Origin: Dactylis glomerata
Lineage: Eukaryota > Streptophyta > Magnoliopsida > Poales > Poaceae
Length of the DNA: 64,000 nucleotides
Direction of reading: 5' to 3'
Assembly (NCBI GenBank): GCA_007115705.1
Contig: QXEO01000411.1
Location: 186,001 to 250,000, forward strand
Shown: positions 44,313 to 55,641 of the stretch, piece by piece
Position numbering within the stretch: position 1 is the first letter of the stretch
How the letters are laid out: the number at the start of each line of letters is the position of its first letter
Notes under the pieces: generated by a model
Database searches by the model: none
Told to the model about the DNA's origin: nothing
What the model saw: only the letters and a program-made list of their open reading frames with translations
Position numbers and translations under genes: made by a program

Positions 44313-47300
44313 CAGTAATGGCCCCTAGCTACACTAAATCGTCCTTTGTCATCTATAGCTTCCGTCCTCAGAAAGGTCGCTAGCTCCTCTGCAACAGCAA
44401 TCGCGCGTTGCTCTGGTAGGTACTTCTCCCTCATGGCCGTGTACTATATAAGAAGAGGAGATGAATATGAATATCAATCATGATAACAAAGAATGACGGG
44501 TAAAAATAGAGGTGTGAATGTTCATTGCTTACGTCGTATCTGTAATCCTTGTGCTCAGAGGTAAACGTGCGAATGGTCTCGCAAACATAGTATCCGCATA
44601 GATGCGTCCCCCGTGGCTGCTGGTCCCACTTTACGAGAGTAGAATATATATAATCAAAATAATAATCTAGCATCATAAATGTATTGAAAATAGAAGTATA
44701 TCATACTACTACTTTCCTGAGCCGCTCTAAAGGTCAGCTTCTCATGCTCGATACTGTCAGTCACGCACTTGAACCGCTTCCAAACCCTGCCCGACAAGGA
44801 AAATGATTTGCTAAGTTTTTCATTAATTGATATATCAGAAAATCATCGAAAGAGACCGATAGAGCGCAAGAATGATTGAAATTACCCTTGGAGCATGTCC
44901 TGCAGGCTTTGGAACTGTTCCAAGGGTCTCGATAATGGGTCGAAGGCATCAACTCTTCCCTTATCAATTTGAATGTCCAACAGAATCCAGTGGTAGCTGC
45001 ACATGTATATATATATATATGTGTCAGTAACTTATCAATTACACTTATAAGTGAATGGACACAACAGAGTAAGACCCTCACCTGCAGTTGTATGGAAACA
45101 GTATGTGGTCACAGAAATTTTGATCTGTTAGAAACCTTAGAAGGTTTTCCTCCATCTCCTTGGGGTTATCAGTTAGCGTCGTTATATGTATTTTATCTGG
45201 GTCAATAAACCCAATATTTAGGATGTTCCTACTTTTATATTCCAGAATCTTCATTCTGCATAATAGAGTACAAGTCAGAACGGAACAAGTTATATGTAGA
45301 CAATGAATTGAATTAACTGAACAAGTTATATGTAGACAACTAATTGAAAAACTTATAGACAATAGCAACTTATAAGCGATTTATCGAGGGCGTCGGCATT
45401 GTACATCTGGAAGAGTTCATCAAAGTCGATATGGATGTCTTCGGGACGGCCGTAGTACTCTCGTGGGACACGCGCCACGATCATCGTTCTCCCATTCTTT
45501 GCTTCACTTAAGTACCATGTATGCAAGTAACGCATATTTGTTGGGAGATCATCAAACTTATCTTTGCTGACCAAAGGCGCTCCCATGACAAACTGTGGCT
45601 TAGGGGCTACCACAGCCTTGGGTAACCTGTCGTCTTGGGAAGCCAGAACGTCTTCAACCGGGATACCCTATTCAGCCGCCCACTTCTTTGCTAATTCCAA
45701 ATCTTACCCCTGCACCAGAGAGGGAACATTCTCGGGTCGGATAACACCCTGAGGGGTGGGATCGACTGTTTGGCCTGTTGTCCAAGCTGAGGAATGTCTG
45801 ATCTTTTTTTGCTTGTAGTTGAACTTGATTTGCTCCCACTTGCACTTGCACGTGATCTGCTCTTTTTCCCTTCCTTCTACAATGTGCGTGTATAGTCGTC
45901 AGGCTTATGGTGTAAGTTATACTGTGATGGAAGGGTCATAAAGTATTTTGCATATGCTATTTGCTTCTCGGTGTATTCCGGGCGGGGCTCGGGTTCCTTT
46001 TTTTTCATCTGCGCATCATAATGTTCCTTTGCTATCCTGGCATTTTCCTCGTCGGTACGATCATAAGATCTGATAGGAAGATTAGCATGAGGTACCTTTG
46101 GGAGGGGCGACAGTTTGCGCTTTGGGGAGCTCCGTCGCTTAGAACTCATCGACGGAGCGTTCTTGCTGGCACGCTTCCGCTTAGTATCCTTAGCGGGCGG
46201 CGGTGGTGACGGCCGACCCAAGTCCGGCGGCGGTGATCGAGATGGACTCGTGTTGTGGTGGCCGTCGTCATGTGGAGGGCTTGGAGGTGATGGAGGTGTA
46301 GGTGACCTGCGACGACTCAAAGGCGGTGTTGTCATTGGGGCCGAGCCTGGAAGCTTGATGTAGTTCTTGTCCCATAGGATGACTCCACCCAGTACTTCTC
46401 CGAGTGTCCTCTCATCTTTGGGTCCAGCTATGTCGAGCTCCATATCATGAAATCCCACCATGATTTCATCCACCCCGACTTTAGCTAAGCCAGCTAGAAT
46501 CTCACGGCCATGCCAGCGTGCATTAGGGCCAGAAGGTAAAGCCTGTCCGACGGCCACCTTCATGGATATGTTCTTGAATCTCTGATGGAGTTCACATGAT
46601 GTTGACTCCTTGATTCCATCCACGGGGTAGCTGGGACCGCCCTCTATCATTCTTCGTGCATCGTCGGGCGGGGCCTCAGATTCAGCCACGCTGCTTTTCC
46701 GCTTAGATGGGGCGCCGGTAATATCGAGTGCAGGATCTTCCTGGCGCGCTACTCCTCTAAGCTCATCAATCTGCTTCTGTTGCTCGTTAAGCCTGGTAAG
46801 CAACTGGTTGAACTTGTCATTCTCCTCATCCTGCTGTCGCTTCTTTGCTCTCGCTCGGCTTTTGTAAGTGTCTTGGTCTCTGGCAAACCCAAGCCACCAC
46901 GGGTATGAAGGACCGAAGCCTCGCGTTCGTCCTCCATGTTCGTCATTGCCGAGGACCTGTGTAAGCAAATCTTTCTCTCTATCTGCAGTGAACTGTCTTT
47001 TTCCCTCTTTAATTTCTTTCACTATCTTTTTCCAATTCTCCCTGGGTATCCTAAGACCGTCACTGCAGATGAGGTCCCCTGTTTCTTCGTTGTACGAACC
47101 ACCATGCGCAAGGAACCAATTTCTTGCTCTCAATTCCCACTCATCACGGATGGGTTTAGGTACGATGCCTTTAGCTAGCATATCTTGCACTTTCTTATCC
47201 CACTTTGGGATGGCAGTCTCATAGCCCCTGGCCCCAGCGTGTGGTGATATTTCTTCTTGTCGGCATTTTTCTTGTTCTTTTCTGATAATGCATTGGCATC

Positions 47301-48139
47301 TTCTGACTCCTTGTACTCTTGAAATGCCTTCCAGTGATTCGCCTGCTTGGCTAGATACCCCTCGAATACTGGCACTTTCTTTGTCTTCCGATAGTTTTTC
47401 CATAGCTTCTTCTTCCAGCTACGGAACAGTTCGGCCATCTTCTTTAGAGTCCACTGCTTGACTTTGGCCCTCAGTTTTTTTGCGGCGTCTTCATTCTCAC
47501 ATTCTGGCAATTTGAAATGTGACATGAGATCATTCCAAAGATTATCTTTGTACCTTTCGGCGACATAGTCACTATCGGCTGCCCCTTTGCGCTTGTTCCA
47601 CTCCCGAACGCTGATCAGGACGTGATCCCTAATGAGAACTCCGCATTGCTTCTTGAATGTGTCAGCAGCATTCTTAGGAAGCTTGGGTTCGCCCGTAGGC
47701 AATATCACCTCAAAGGTGTAATGCGTCCGTGCATCCAACTTTTTAGTCGGGCCTCGTTTCGTAGCTTTGCTCGATGTGGAGGCCTAAGAGGGAGAAACAT
47801 TTCATCAAATTAATATACATGTATACAATATAGAGCTATCTCCAATATTTTTCACATATTACAAGTGATTGCCGAACTTCGTATGAATACCTCGCCGTAC
47901 TTTGTTATTTCCCCACCGGCTTCTCCACCGGCTTCTCCATCAGTGGAGCTATCCCCTTCTCCGTCATTGGAGCTATCTCCTGCCCCGTCGGCTTCATCTT
48001 CGTGTCGGTCGACCTCCATTCCATCTCCGGAGGGGTTCAGAAACGACGACGGAGATTCAGCTCATTCAATGTCGGGGGCGTCTTTGATTATATCTTCGAG
48101 AAGTTCTTCCTCTTCGAGGTTCCTGCTATGTGGATTCAT
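44313..48139 (-). pseudogene. CACTA E2 gene 2: Transposase_24-like protein with C48 domain, broken
   Basis: Exon 1 (48139-47891) starts MNPHSRNLEEEELLEDI and hits TGA at 48064-48062. Exon 2 starts near 47785 (after CTCTTAG) and carries the KKRG-type basic patch, VKQWTLKKMAELF and KKKYHHTLGPGA. There one base is missing relative to E1 (near 47230) and the frame shifts to RGYETAIPKWD. NISMKVAVGQALPSGP and WHGREIL, then a Pro-rich linker, follow to 45877. The stretch 45876-45620 has further shifts and stops. The C48 part (45613-44313) is well kept: YHWILLDI (His), VDAFDPLS (Asp), DQQPRGTHLCGYY (Gln, Cys), ending at TGA 44315-44313. Exon borders match E1. It was clearly an active gene type once; here it is dead. 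Confidence 0.85.
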
Positions 48140-48169
48140 AGTTTCTGCAAAATACCGACATTTGATTAA

Positions 48170-49830
48170 CTAATAAATTCTATTTCTATTTGCAAAATAA
48201 TTCTATTTCTATTTGCAAAATAATTCTATTTCTAATTGCAAAGTAATTATATTTCTATTTGCAAAATAATTCTATTTCTATTTGCAAAGTAATTCTATTT
48301 CTATTTGCAAAATAATTCTATTTCTATTTGCAAAATAATTCTATTTGTAATTGCAAAGTAATTCTATTTCTATTTGCAAAGTAATTCTATTTCTATTTGC
48401 AAAGTAATTCTATTTCTATTTAATTCTATTTCTATTTGCAAAGTAATTCTATTTTTTCTAAATTATTTCTATTTGCAAAATAATTCTATTTCTAATTGCA
48501 AAGTAATTCTATTTCTATTTGCAAAGTAATTCTATTTTTTCTAACTTATTTCTATTTGCTATTTCTATTACACACTAACAAATAATAAATTCTAACAATT
48601 CTATCTAAAAATTCTATCTAAAAATTCCTAACAATTCTATCTAAAAATTCTATCTAAAAATTCTATCTAAAAATTCTATTTGCTATTTGCTATTGCTATT
48701 TTTTCTAACAATTCTATCTAAAATGAACTTCTATTTGCTATTTGCTATTGCTATTTTTTCTAACAATTCTATTTGCTATTTGCTATTGCTATTTTTTCTA
48801 AAAATTCTATCTAAAAATTCTATTTGCTATTTGCTGTTGCTATTTGCTATTTGTTATTGCTATTTTTTCTAACAATTCTATTTGCTATTGCTATTTTTTC
48901 TAAAAATTCTATTTGCTATTTGCTATTGCTATTTGCTGTTGCTATTTGCTATTTGCTATTGCTATTTTTTCTAACAATTCTATTTGCTATTTGCTATTGC
49001 TATTTTTTCTAAAAATTCTATCTAAAAATTCTATTTGCTATTTGCTATTGCTGTTTGCTATTGCTATTTGCTATTTGCTATTGCTATTTTTTCTAACAAT
49101 TCTATTTGCTATTTGCTATTGCTATTTTTTCTAAAAATTCTATCTAAAAATTCTATTTGCTATTTGCTATTGCTATTTGCTATTTGCTATTTGCTATTGC
49201 TATTTGCTATTGCTATTTTTTCTAACAATTCTATTTGCTATTTGCTATTGCTATTTTTTCTAAAAATTCTATCTAAAAAAAATTCTATTTGCTATTTGCT
49301 ATTGCTATTTGCTATTTGCTATATGCTATTGCTATTTGCTATTGCTATTTTTTCTAACAATTCTATCTAAAATGAACTTCTATTTGCTATTTGCTATTGC
49401 TATTTTTGCTAACAATTCTATTTGCTATTTGCTATTGCTATTTTTTCTAAAAATTCTATCTAAAAATTCTATTTGCTATTTGCTATTGCTATTTGCTATT
49501 TGCTATTGCTATTTGCTATTTGCTATTTGCTATTGCTATTTTTTCTAACAATTCTATTTGCTATTGCTATTTTTTCTAAAAATTCTATCTAAAAATTCTA
49601 TTTGCTATTTGCTATTGCTATTTGCTATTGCTATTTTTTCTAACAATTCTATTTGTTATTGCTATTTTTTCTAAAAATTCTATCTAAAAATTCTATTTGC
49701 TATTGCTATTTGCTATTTGCTATTTGCTATTTGCTATTGCTATTTGCTATTGCTATTTTTTCTAACAATTCTATTTGCTATTTGCTATTGCTATTTTTTC
49801 TAAAAATTCTATCTAATAAAAATTCTATTT
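48170..49830. repeat. 1.65-kb array of short AT-rich repeats upstream of E2 gene 2
   Basis: The first part (48170-48560) repeats AATTCTATTTCTATTTGCAA. The second part (48660-49830) is built from CTATTTGCTATTTGCTATTG and TTTTTTCTAACAATTCTATT, with larger blocks of roughly 80-130 bp recurring about nine times. On the minus strand it occupies the place of the leader intron that holds similar arrays in E1. The long open frames rich in Leu, Ile, Cys and Phe here are products of the repeat. Confidence 0.88.
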
Positions 49831-49889
49831 GCTAACCAAACACTAACAATTATATCTAAAATTTTAAAAAACCTAACCTAACACTAACA

Positions 49890-50135
49890 AAGGGGCGGCG
49901 CGGCGGGCGGGCGTCTCACCGAGGGGTGGCGGCGGTGGTCGGAGGGGTGCGCGGCGGTGGTCGGAGGGGTGGCGGCGCGGCACGGCGGGGCTCGGTGGCG
50001 GCGTCGCCGGCGAGTTTTCGCGCAGCCGCAACGATCGGCGGCGGAGCTCCTAGCGCGTCGTCGACGATCCCTGCAAATGGCTAAGTGTCCGGGGAGGAAG
50101 AAGAGGAGGGCGGGGCGGGCTTATATACCCCAACC
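49890..50135 (-). promoter_or_regulatory. GC-rich leader and TATA candidate of E2 gene 2
   Basis: The minus strand reads GGGGTATATAAGCCCG (TATA at about 50121-50127), followed by a GC-rich leader with CGCCGCC content and a donor-like GGTGAGACG near 49917. This mirrors the promoter and leader of E1 at 6406-6811. Confidence 0.6.
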
Positions 50136-50137
50136 CT

Positions 50138-50299
50138 TTAGTCCCGGCTCGGGGCTTCAACCGGGACTAAAGGGGGGGGGCCTTTAGTCCCGGTTGAAGC
50201 CCCCAGCCGGGACTAAAGGGTTTTGGGGGGCGGTTCCAGTTCACGCCCGAGCCCCCCCCCCCTTTAGTCCCGGCTGGTGGCTCGAGCCGGGACTAAAGG
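50138..50299. repeat. Internal AGTCCCGG repeat cluster of E2
   Basis: Pairs of TTTAGTCCCGGCT / CCGGGACTAAAGG lie just upstream of the gene 2 TATA box, as in E1. The copies here have mostly CGGCT rather than CGGTT. Confidence 0.85.
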
Positions 50300-50339
50300 T
50301 GCAATAAATGCGCGCCAGTTCTGAATTTTTTCAGATTTC

Positions 50340-50960
50340 ATTTCAAAACTATTTTATTTGAAATTTGAATTGAATAACTTCTGTATAGTTTAGAATTTGA
50401 AAAAACTATGAAAATGAAAAGTGTTTGAAATTGAATAACTAATTCAAAAATATTTTCTATTTTCAAAATTAATTATTTTAACTATCGAAACTATTAACTA
50501 TTTTGCCATTTTCAATTAAAAACTATGTTTATTAATATTCTTTTTGTATATTTGATAATTTGACAAAACTATAAAAATGAAAAGTGTTTGAAATTGAATA
50601 AATAATTCAAAACTATTTTCTATTTTCAAAATTAATTATTTTAACTATCCAAACTATGAACTATTTTGCCATTTTCAATTAAAAACTATGTTTATTAATA
50701 TTCTTTTTGTATATTTGAGAATTTGACAAAACTATGAAAATGAAAAGTGTTTGAAATTGAATAAATAATTCAAAAATATTTTCTATTTTCAAAATTAATT
50801 ATTTTAACTATCCTAACTATTAACTATTTTGCCATTTTCAATTAAAAACTTTGTTTATTAATATTCTTTTTGCATATTTGAGAATTTGTCAAAACTATGA
50901 AAATGAAAAGTGTTTGAAATTGAATAAATAATTCAAAACTATTTTCTATTTTCAAAACTA
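50340..50960. repeat. Tandem repeat of about 170 bp in E2
   Basis: About 3.6 copies of an AT-rich unit. GTGTTTGAAATTGAATAA, CTATTTTCAAAATTAATTATTTT, ACTATTTTGCCATTTTCAATT and TTATTAATATTCTTTTTG recur at steps of roughly 170 bp. It is the reverse-oriented relative of 5575-6150 in E1. Confidence 0.82.
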
Positions 50961-51191
50961 AATGAGGGGAGGCGCTTTAGGAAGATGCAGCACGGTGTGT
51001 ATAAAGAGCAGGACGGGAAAAGAACTAGTGAGCCGGCTTTTTTTCTGAAGAGCGGTGATGACCGATCCATACCATTATTCACATCCAGCCATCCATGTAA
51101 CCATGTCTGTCGTAGCCATGGAGAATCTTCATCATGCATTACATAAAAGATTTAATACTTTATTACATTATTGCACCAACAATCCTATCTA

Positions 51192-54100
51192 TTATTTCTG
51201 TTTTCTTTTGGGTCGTAGCCATGGAGAATCTTCATCATTCAGTAGGATGCTTGGGTTAGTTTTCACTTTGAAGGGCGGAATTTCATGAAACTTATTATAA
51301 TCTACTGACATGTCTGTCTTGTCATCTACTCCCATGATGTTTCTTTTCCCTGAAAGAACTATGTGGCGCTTTGGCTCATAGGACGATGTCTTCTTTTGCT
51401 GATTTCTTTTTCTCGTTTTTGTAGACATGTCCTTCACATAGAAAACCTGAGCGACATCGTTGGCTAGGACGAATGGTTCGTCCATGTACGCAAGATTGTT
51501 GAGATCCACTGTTGTCATGCCGTACTTTTGGTCTACAACTACCCCGCCTTCTGTCAGCTTCACCCATTTGCACCGAAACAAAGGGATCTTAAAAGTAGGT
51601 CCATAGTCAAGTTCCCATATCTCCTCTATGTACCCGTAATATGTTTACAAACAGTACCCATTCTCGTCTGTTGCATCAAAGCGGACACCACTGTTTTGGT
51701 TGGTGCTCTTTTTATCTTGGGCAACCGTGTAAAATGTATTCCCATTTATCTCGTACCCTTGGAAAGTACATATAGTCGAAGATGGTGGCCTGGCCAAATA
51801 GTACAGCCGATCTCCAACGGTGTCGTCATTCATGAGATGTGTCTGCAACCAACTACCAAAAGTCTTCTCGTGTTCCCCTTTAATCCAAGAGTCAGCCTTC
51901 CCCGGGTTTTTGGAGCGTAGAATATTCTTGTGTCTCACGATATACGGAGCCACCACGGTGGAATTGTGTAGAACTGTGTAGTGTGCTTGAGAGAAAGAAT
52001 GCCCGTCCATACATACTTTTGCTTTCCTTCCTAGTGTGCCTTTTCCTGTCAGCCTACCCTCATACCGAGATTCGGGAACACCAATCGGCTTAAGGTCAGG
52101 AAGAAAGTCCACACAAAACTCAATGACCTCCTCTGTTCCATAGCCCTTGGAGATGCTTCCTTCTGGCCTAGCACGGTTACGAACATATTTCTTTAAGACT
52201 CCCATGAACCTCTCAAAGGGGAACATATTATGTAGAAACACAGGACCAAGAATTCTAATCTCTTCGACTAGGTGAACTAGGAGGTGTGTCATTATATTGA
52301 AGAAGGATGGCGGGAACAACAACTCGAAACTGACCAGACATTGGACCACATCAATCTGTAACCCTGATAGACTTTTTCGATCGATTACCTTCTGAGAAAT
52401 TACATTGAGGAATGCACATACCTTCACAATTGCCAGGCAAACATTTTCCGGTAGAATTCCCCTCAATGCAACCGGAAGCAATTGCATCATAAGCACGTGG
52501 CAGTCATGAGACTTTAGGTTTTGGAATTTTTTGTCTTTCATATTTACAATTCCCTTTATATTTGACGAGAAGCCAGTCGGGACCTTGATACTGAAAAGGA
52601 CTTCAAAGAAGATTTCCTTCTCTTCCTTGGTAAGAGCATAGCTGGCATGCCCTTGAAACTGCCCTGGATGCATGCCATCTCTTTCTTTATGACGTTCCTA
52701 GTCCTCCCGTGCTTCCGGTGTATCTTTTGACTTCCCATACAAGCCCAGGAAGCCTAGAATATTCACGCAGAGATTCTTCGTCAGGTGCATCACGTCGATT
52801 GCGGAGCGGACCTCATGGACTTCCCTATAGGGTAGCTCCCAAAATATAGATTTCTTCTTCCACATGGGTACGCCCTTATCAGGGCCGTTAGGAACAGGTT
52901 GGCTGCCAGGACCCTTTCCAAAGATTACTTTTAAATCTTTGACCATATCAAATACTTCAGCACCAGTACGGATGACAGGCTTCCCCCGGGGTTCTGCCTT
53001 GCCATTGAAATGCTTGCCTTTTTTCTTTAAGGGATGCTTGGGCGGAAGAAAATAACGATTGTACGGGTACACATTCTTCCTACATTTGTCCAGATATATA
53101 CTTTCTGTCTGATCCAAATAGTGCATGCATGCATTGTATCCCTTGTTTGACTGTCCTGAAATATTACTAAGAGCAGGCCAATCATTGATGGTTACGAAAA
53201 GCAACGCTCGAAGGTCAAATTCCTCTTGTTTGTGCTCGTCCCACACACGTACACCTGGTTCGGCCCACAGCTGTAAAAGTTCATAAACTAATGGCCTTAG
53301 GTACACATCAATGTCGTTGCCGGGTTGCTTTGGACCTTGGATAAGCACTGGCATCATAATGAACTTCCGCTTCATGCACAACCAAGGAGGAAGGTTGTAG
53401 ATATATAGAGTAACGGGCCAGGTGCTGTGACTGCAACTCTGCTCCCCAAAAGGATTCATGCGATCTGTACTCAGACCAAACCATAAGTTCCTTGCGTCAT
53501 CTGCAAATCTCGGGAACTCTCTCTCGATTTTTCTCCACTGCCGACCATCAGCGGGGTGCCTCAACTTATCGTCTTTCATACGATCTTCCATGTGCCATCG
53601 CAACAACTTCGCATGATCTTTATTTCTGAACAGACGTTTCAACCGTGGTATTATAGGAGCATACCACATCACCTTGGCAGGAACCCTCTTCCTGGGTGGC
53701 TCGCCCTCAATATCACCAGGGTCATCTTTTCTGATCTTATACCGCAATGCAGTGCATACCGGGCATTTATCCATATTCTCGTACTTCTCACCGCGGTAGA
53801 GGATGCAGTCATTAGGGCATGCATGTATCTTCTGCACGTCTAATCCTAGAGGGCAGACAAGCTTCTTTGCTTCGTACGTGCTGGCGGGAAATTCGTTCTT
53901 TCTTGGAAGCATCTTCTTCATCAGTACCTGCAACTTTTCGAATGACGAGTCAGTCACACCGGTCTCTGCCTTCCACTTCAGCAATTCCAGTGTGCTACCC
54001 AGCTTCTTCTGGCCATCTTCACAAGTTGGGTACAACAATTTGTTGTGGTCCTGTAACATCTGCTCGAACTGCAACCTCTCCTTTTCTGTGTCGTAGCCTC

Positions 54101-54509
54101 GCCGTGCATCAGAAATGACCCGGCCAAGATCATCAGCGGGCTCATCTGGTTCCCGTTCTTCACCCTGATCTTCTTCTTCATTGTCTTCCATTGCGGTATC
54201 AGCATACTCAGGGAATATAGATCGGTAGTTGTCATCATCGTTCTCTTCTTCTTCATCGTCGTCTTCCATCATAACCCCTCTTTCTTTGTGCTTGGTCCAA
54301 ACATTATAGCCCGACATAAAACCGGACCGAAGCAGGTGGCTCTGAATAACTCTTGAGAAAGTGTAATCCTTCTCATTCCGACATTCAACACATGGACAAA
54401 ACATATAGCCACCACCATGCTTGTTCGCATCGGCTGCATCTCGAAAAGAATGCACGCCTTCTCTGTAAGCGGCTGTGCGTCGATCACCGTACATCCATGG
54501 ATGGCTCAT
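51192..54509 (-). pseudogene. TNP2-type CACTA transposase, full length with two in-frame stops
   Basis: The ATG at 54509 follows TAACGCAG and begins MSHPWMYGDRR (transposase-associated domain with CPCVEC). One frame runs to the stop at 51192 (1105 codons) but is cut by TAG at 52700-52698 (where E1 has CAG, Gln) and TAA at 51647-51645. The catalytic region keeps STDRMNPFGEQ (E1 has STDGMNPF), GPKQPGNDIDVY and VTINDWPALSNISG. After the first stop the DUF4218-like segment (LPVALRGILPENV to RFMGVLKKYVRNRARPEG) and the DUF4216-like segment (YIEEIWELDYGPTFKIPLF) are present, both missing from E1. No introns are needed in the coding part. It is a recent-looking pseudogene. Confidence 0.9.
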
Positions 54510-54799
54510 CTGCGTTATACGACAGTATATCAAATACAATCACGATCCTAAAAATTTGTACCGCACGGTCTAAACGAGGAAATATAGTTGCTAACCTTTT
54601 AGAATAAGTAGAAATAAAGAGGAAGAGGTTTAAGCGTGGCTCGGTCATCTCATATCGTAGTTGTGTTCGGTGAACTGAAGCGGCATCGCTCTAACACACA
54701 TTTCAACAAACACCTCTAGTGCATCCAAGAAAAATGGAGAGCTAGCACACACCCACACTCTTCCATCCAAGAAAAATGCAAGAAAGAGGAGAGAGAGGG

Positions 54800-54825
54800 G
54801 CTGTGGGCCAATATATATAGGTAGA
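54800..54825 (-). promoter_or_regulatory. TATA-like stretch upstream of the E2 TNP2 gene
   Basis: On the minus strand CCTATATATATTGG lies between the right repeat cluster and the start codon about 300 bp downstream. The spacing is shorter than in E1, with no long repeat array in the leader. Confidence 0.45.
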
Positions 54826-54830
54826 GGACT

Positions 54831-55038
54831 TTAGTCCCGGTTTGAGACACAAACCGGGACTAAAGGTGGCGCACATGCGGGCTGCACACCGCATAGCCCT
54901 TTAGTCCCGGTTTGTGTCTCAAACCGGGACTAAAGGCTCGTTACGGGCCGGGACCAAAGCCTCGTGGGCGACTTGGCGATTTTGGGGCGACGTGGCCGGG
55001 CCTTTAGTCCCGGCCCAGATGGAGGCCGGGACTAAAGG
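54831..55038. repeat. Subterminal repeat cluster of E2 (transposase side)
   Basis: Inverted pairs TTTAGTCCCGGTTTG / CAAACCGGGACTAAAG, including two long near-perfect palindromes at 54831-54866 and 54899-54936, lead up to the terminal inverted repeat. Confidence 0.88.
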
Positions 55039-55072
55039 GTCCAGGCCAAAGGCCCGTTTTCCACTAGTGATC

Positions 55073-55641
55073 TAGGAATGAGCGAATAAGTTTTTTTGTG
55101 AAGCATTGAAGCATAATTATCAATGAAGTCATTGTAATCTAGTTTTTATTTGAGGCAATCGAACTAGTTAGCTCGGATACTGCACCAAATTTTGCCTTGG
55201 ACTCAGTTCAGCTGTGTCATGATCATGGTGGGCGATCGTGTGTGAAGCGGTGTCGCACCCACATGCATAGTGTACAAACCACACATCCCCATATGCTCCA
55301 CACGATCTTCATGGCACAACAACACAGCGGGAAACATCTAAAATTTTATATTTCTGTCTAAAAAAATCTGAAACTAAATATGCAAGTACGTATGTACAAC
55401 CAAAATTGCATCAAAGTACTATTCACACGCGATCTGCAAAAAAAAGGAAGCAAATGAAAGTTATTTTTTTGTAGCCAAAAACACAACAAATTAATTTAGC
55501 GAAGCTTTGTAATATGTAGTTAACTATTCTCACGCGACCTGAAACGTGATGCAAAGCAGGCTCAGCAGCGAGCTGGAGACGATGCGGCGGATGCTCTAAT
55601 TAGGGCCACGAACATCCATTCGAGTACGAAGCCTACATTCA
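55073..55641. other. Unassigned intergenic DNA
   Basis: No ORF or element recognised. It contains AT-rich stretches and A runs (55440). Confidence 0.45.

Larger units (their letters stand above)
43879..55069 (-). mobile_element. CACTA (En/Spm) DNA transposon E2, about 11.2 kb, minus strand
   Basis: Ends are CACTAGTGGGGACAGGGCC (left) and the complement of CACTAGTGGAAAACGGGCC (right). ATC is duplicated at 43876-43878 and 55070-55072. Read on the minus strand the order is right cluster, TNP2 gene, tandem repeat of about 170 bp, internal cluster, gene 2, left cluster, the same as E1. Ends look intact, so E2 could be mobilised in trans, but both of its own genes are broken. Confidence 0.95.

Noticed and set aside
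48170..49830. CRISPR-like array of repeats and spacers
   Set aside because: Units are directly abutting AT-rich simple repeats without unique spacers, and the genome is that of a plant.
48687..49835. Several open frames of 60-110 codons rich in Leu/Ile/Cys/Phe that look like tandem membrane peptides
   Set aside because: They arise from the CTATTTGCTATTG repeat array read in one frame; the same peptide recurs with the DNA repeat and there is no start context or homologue.
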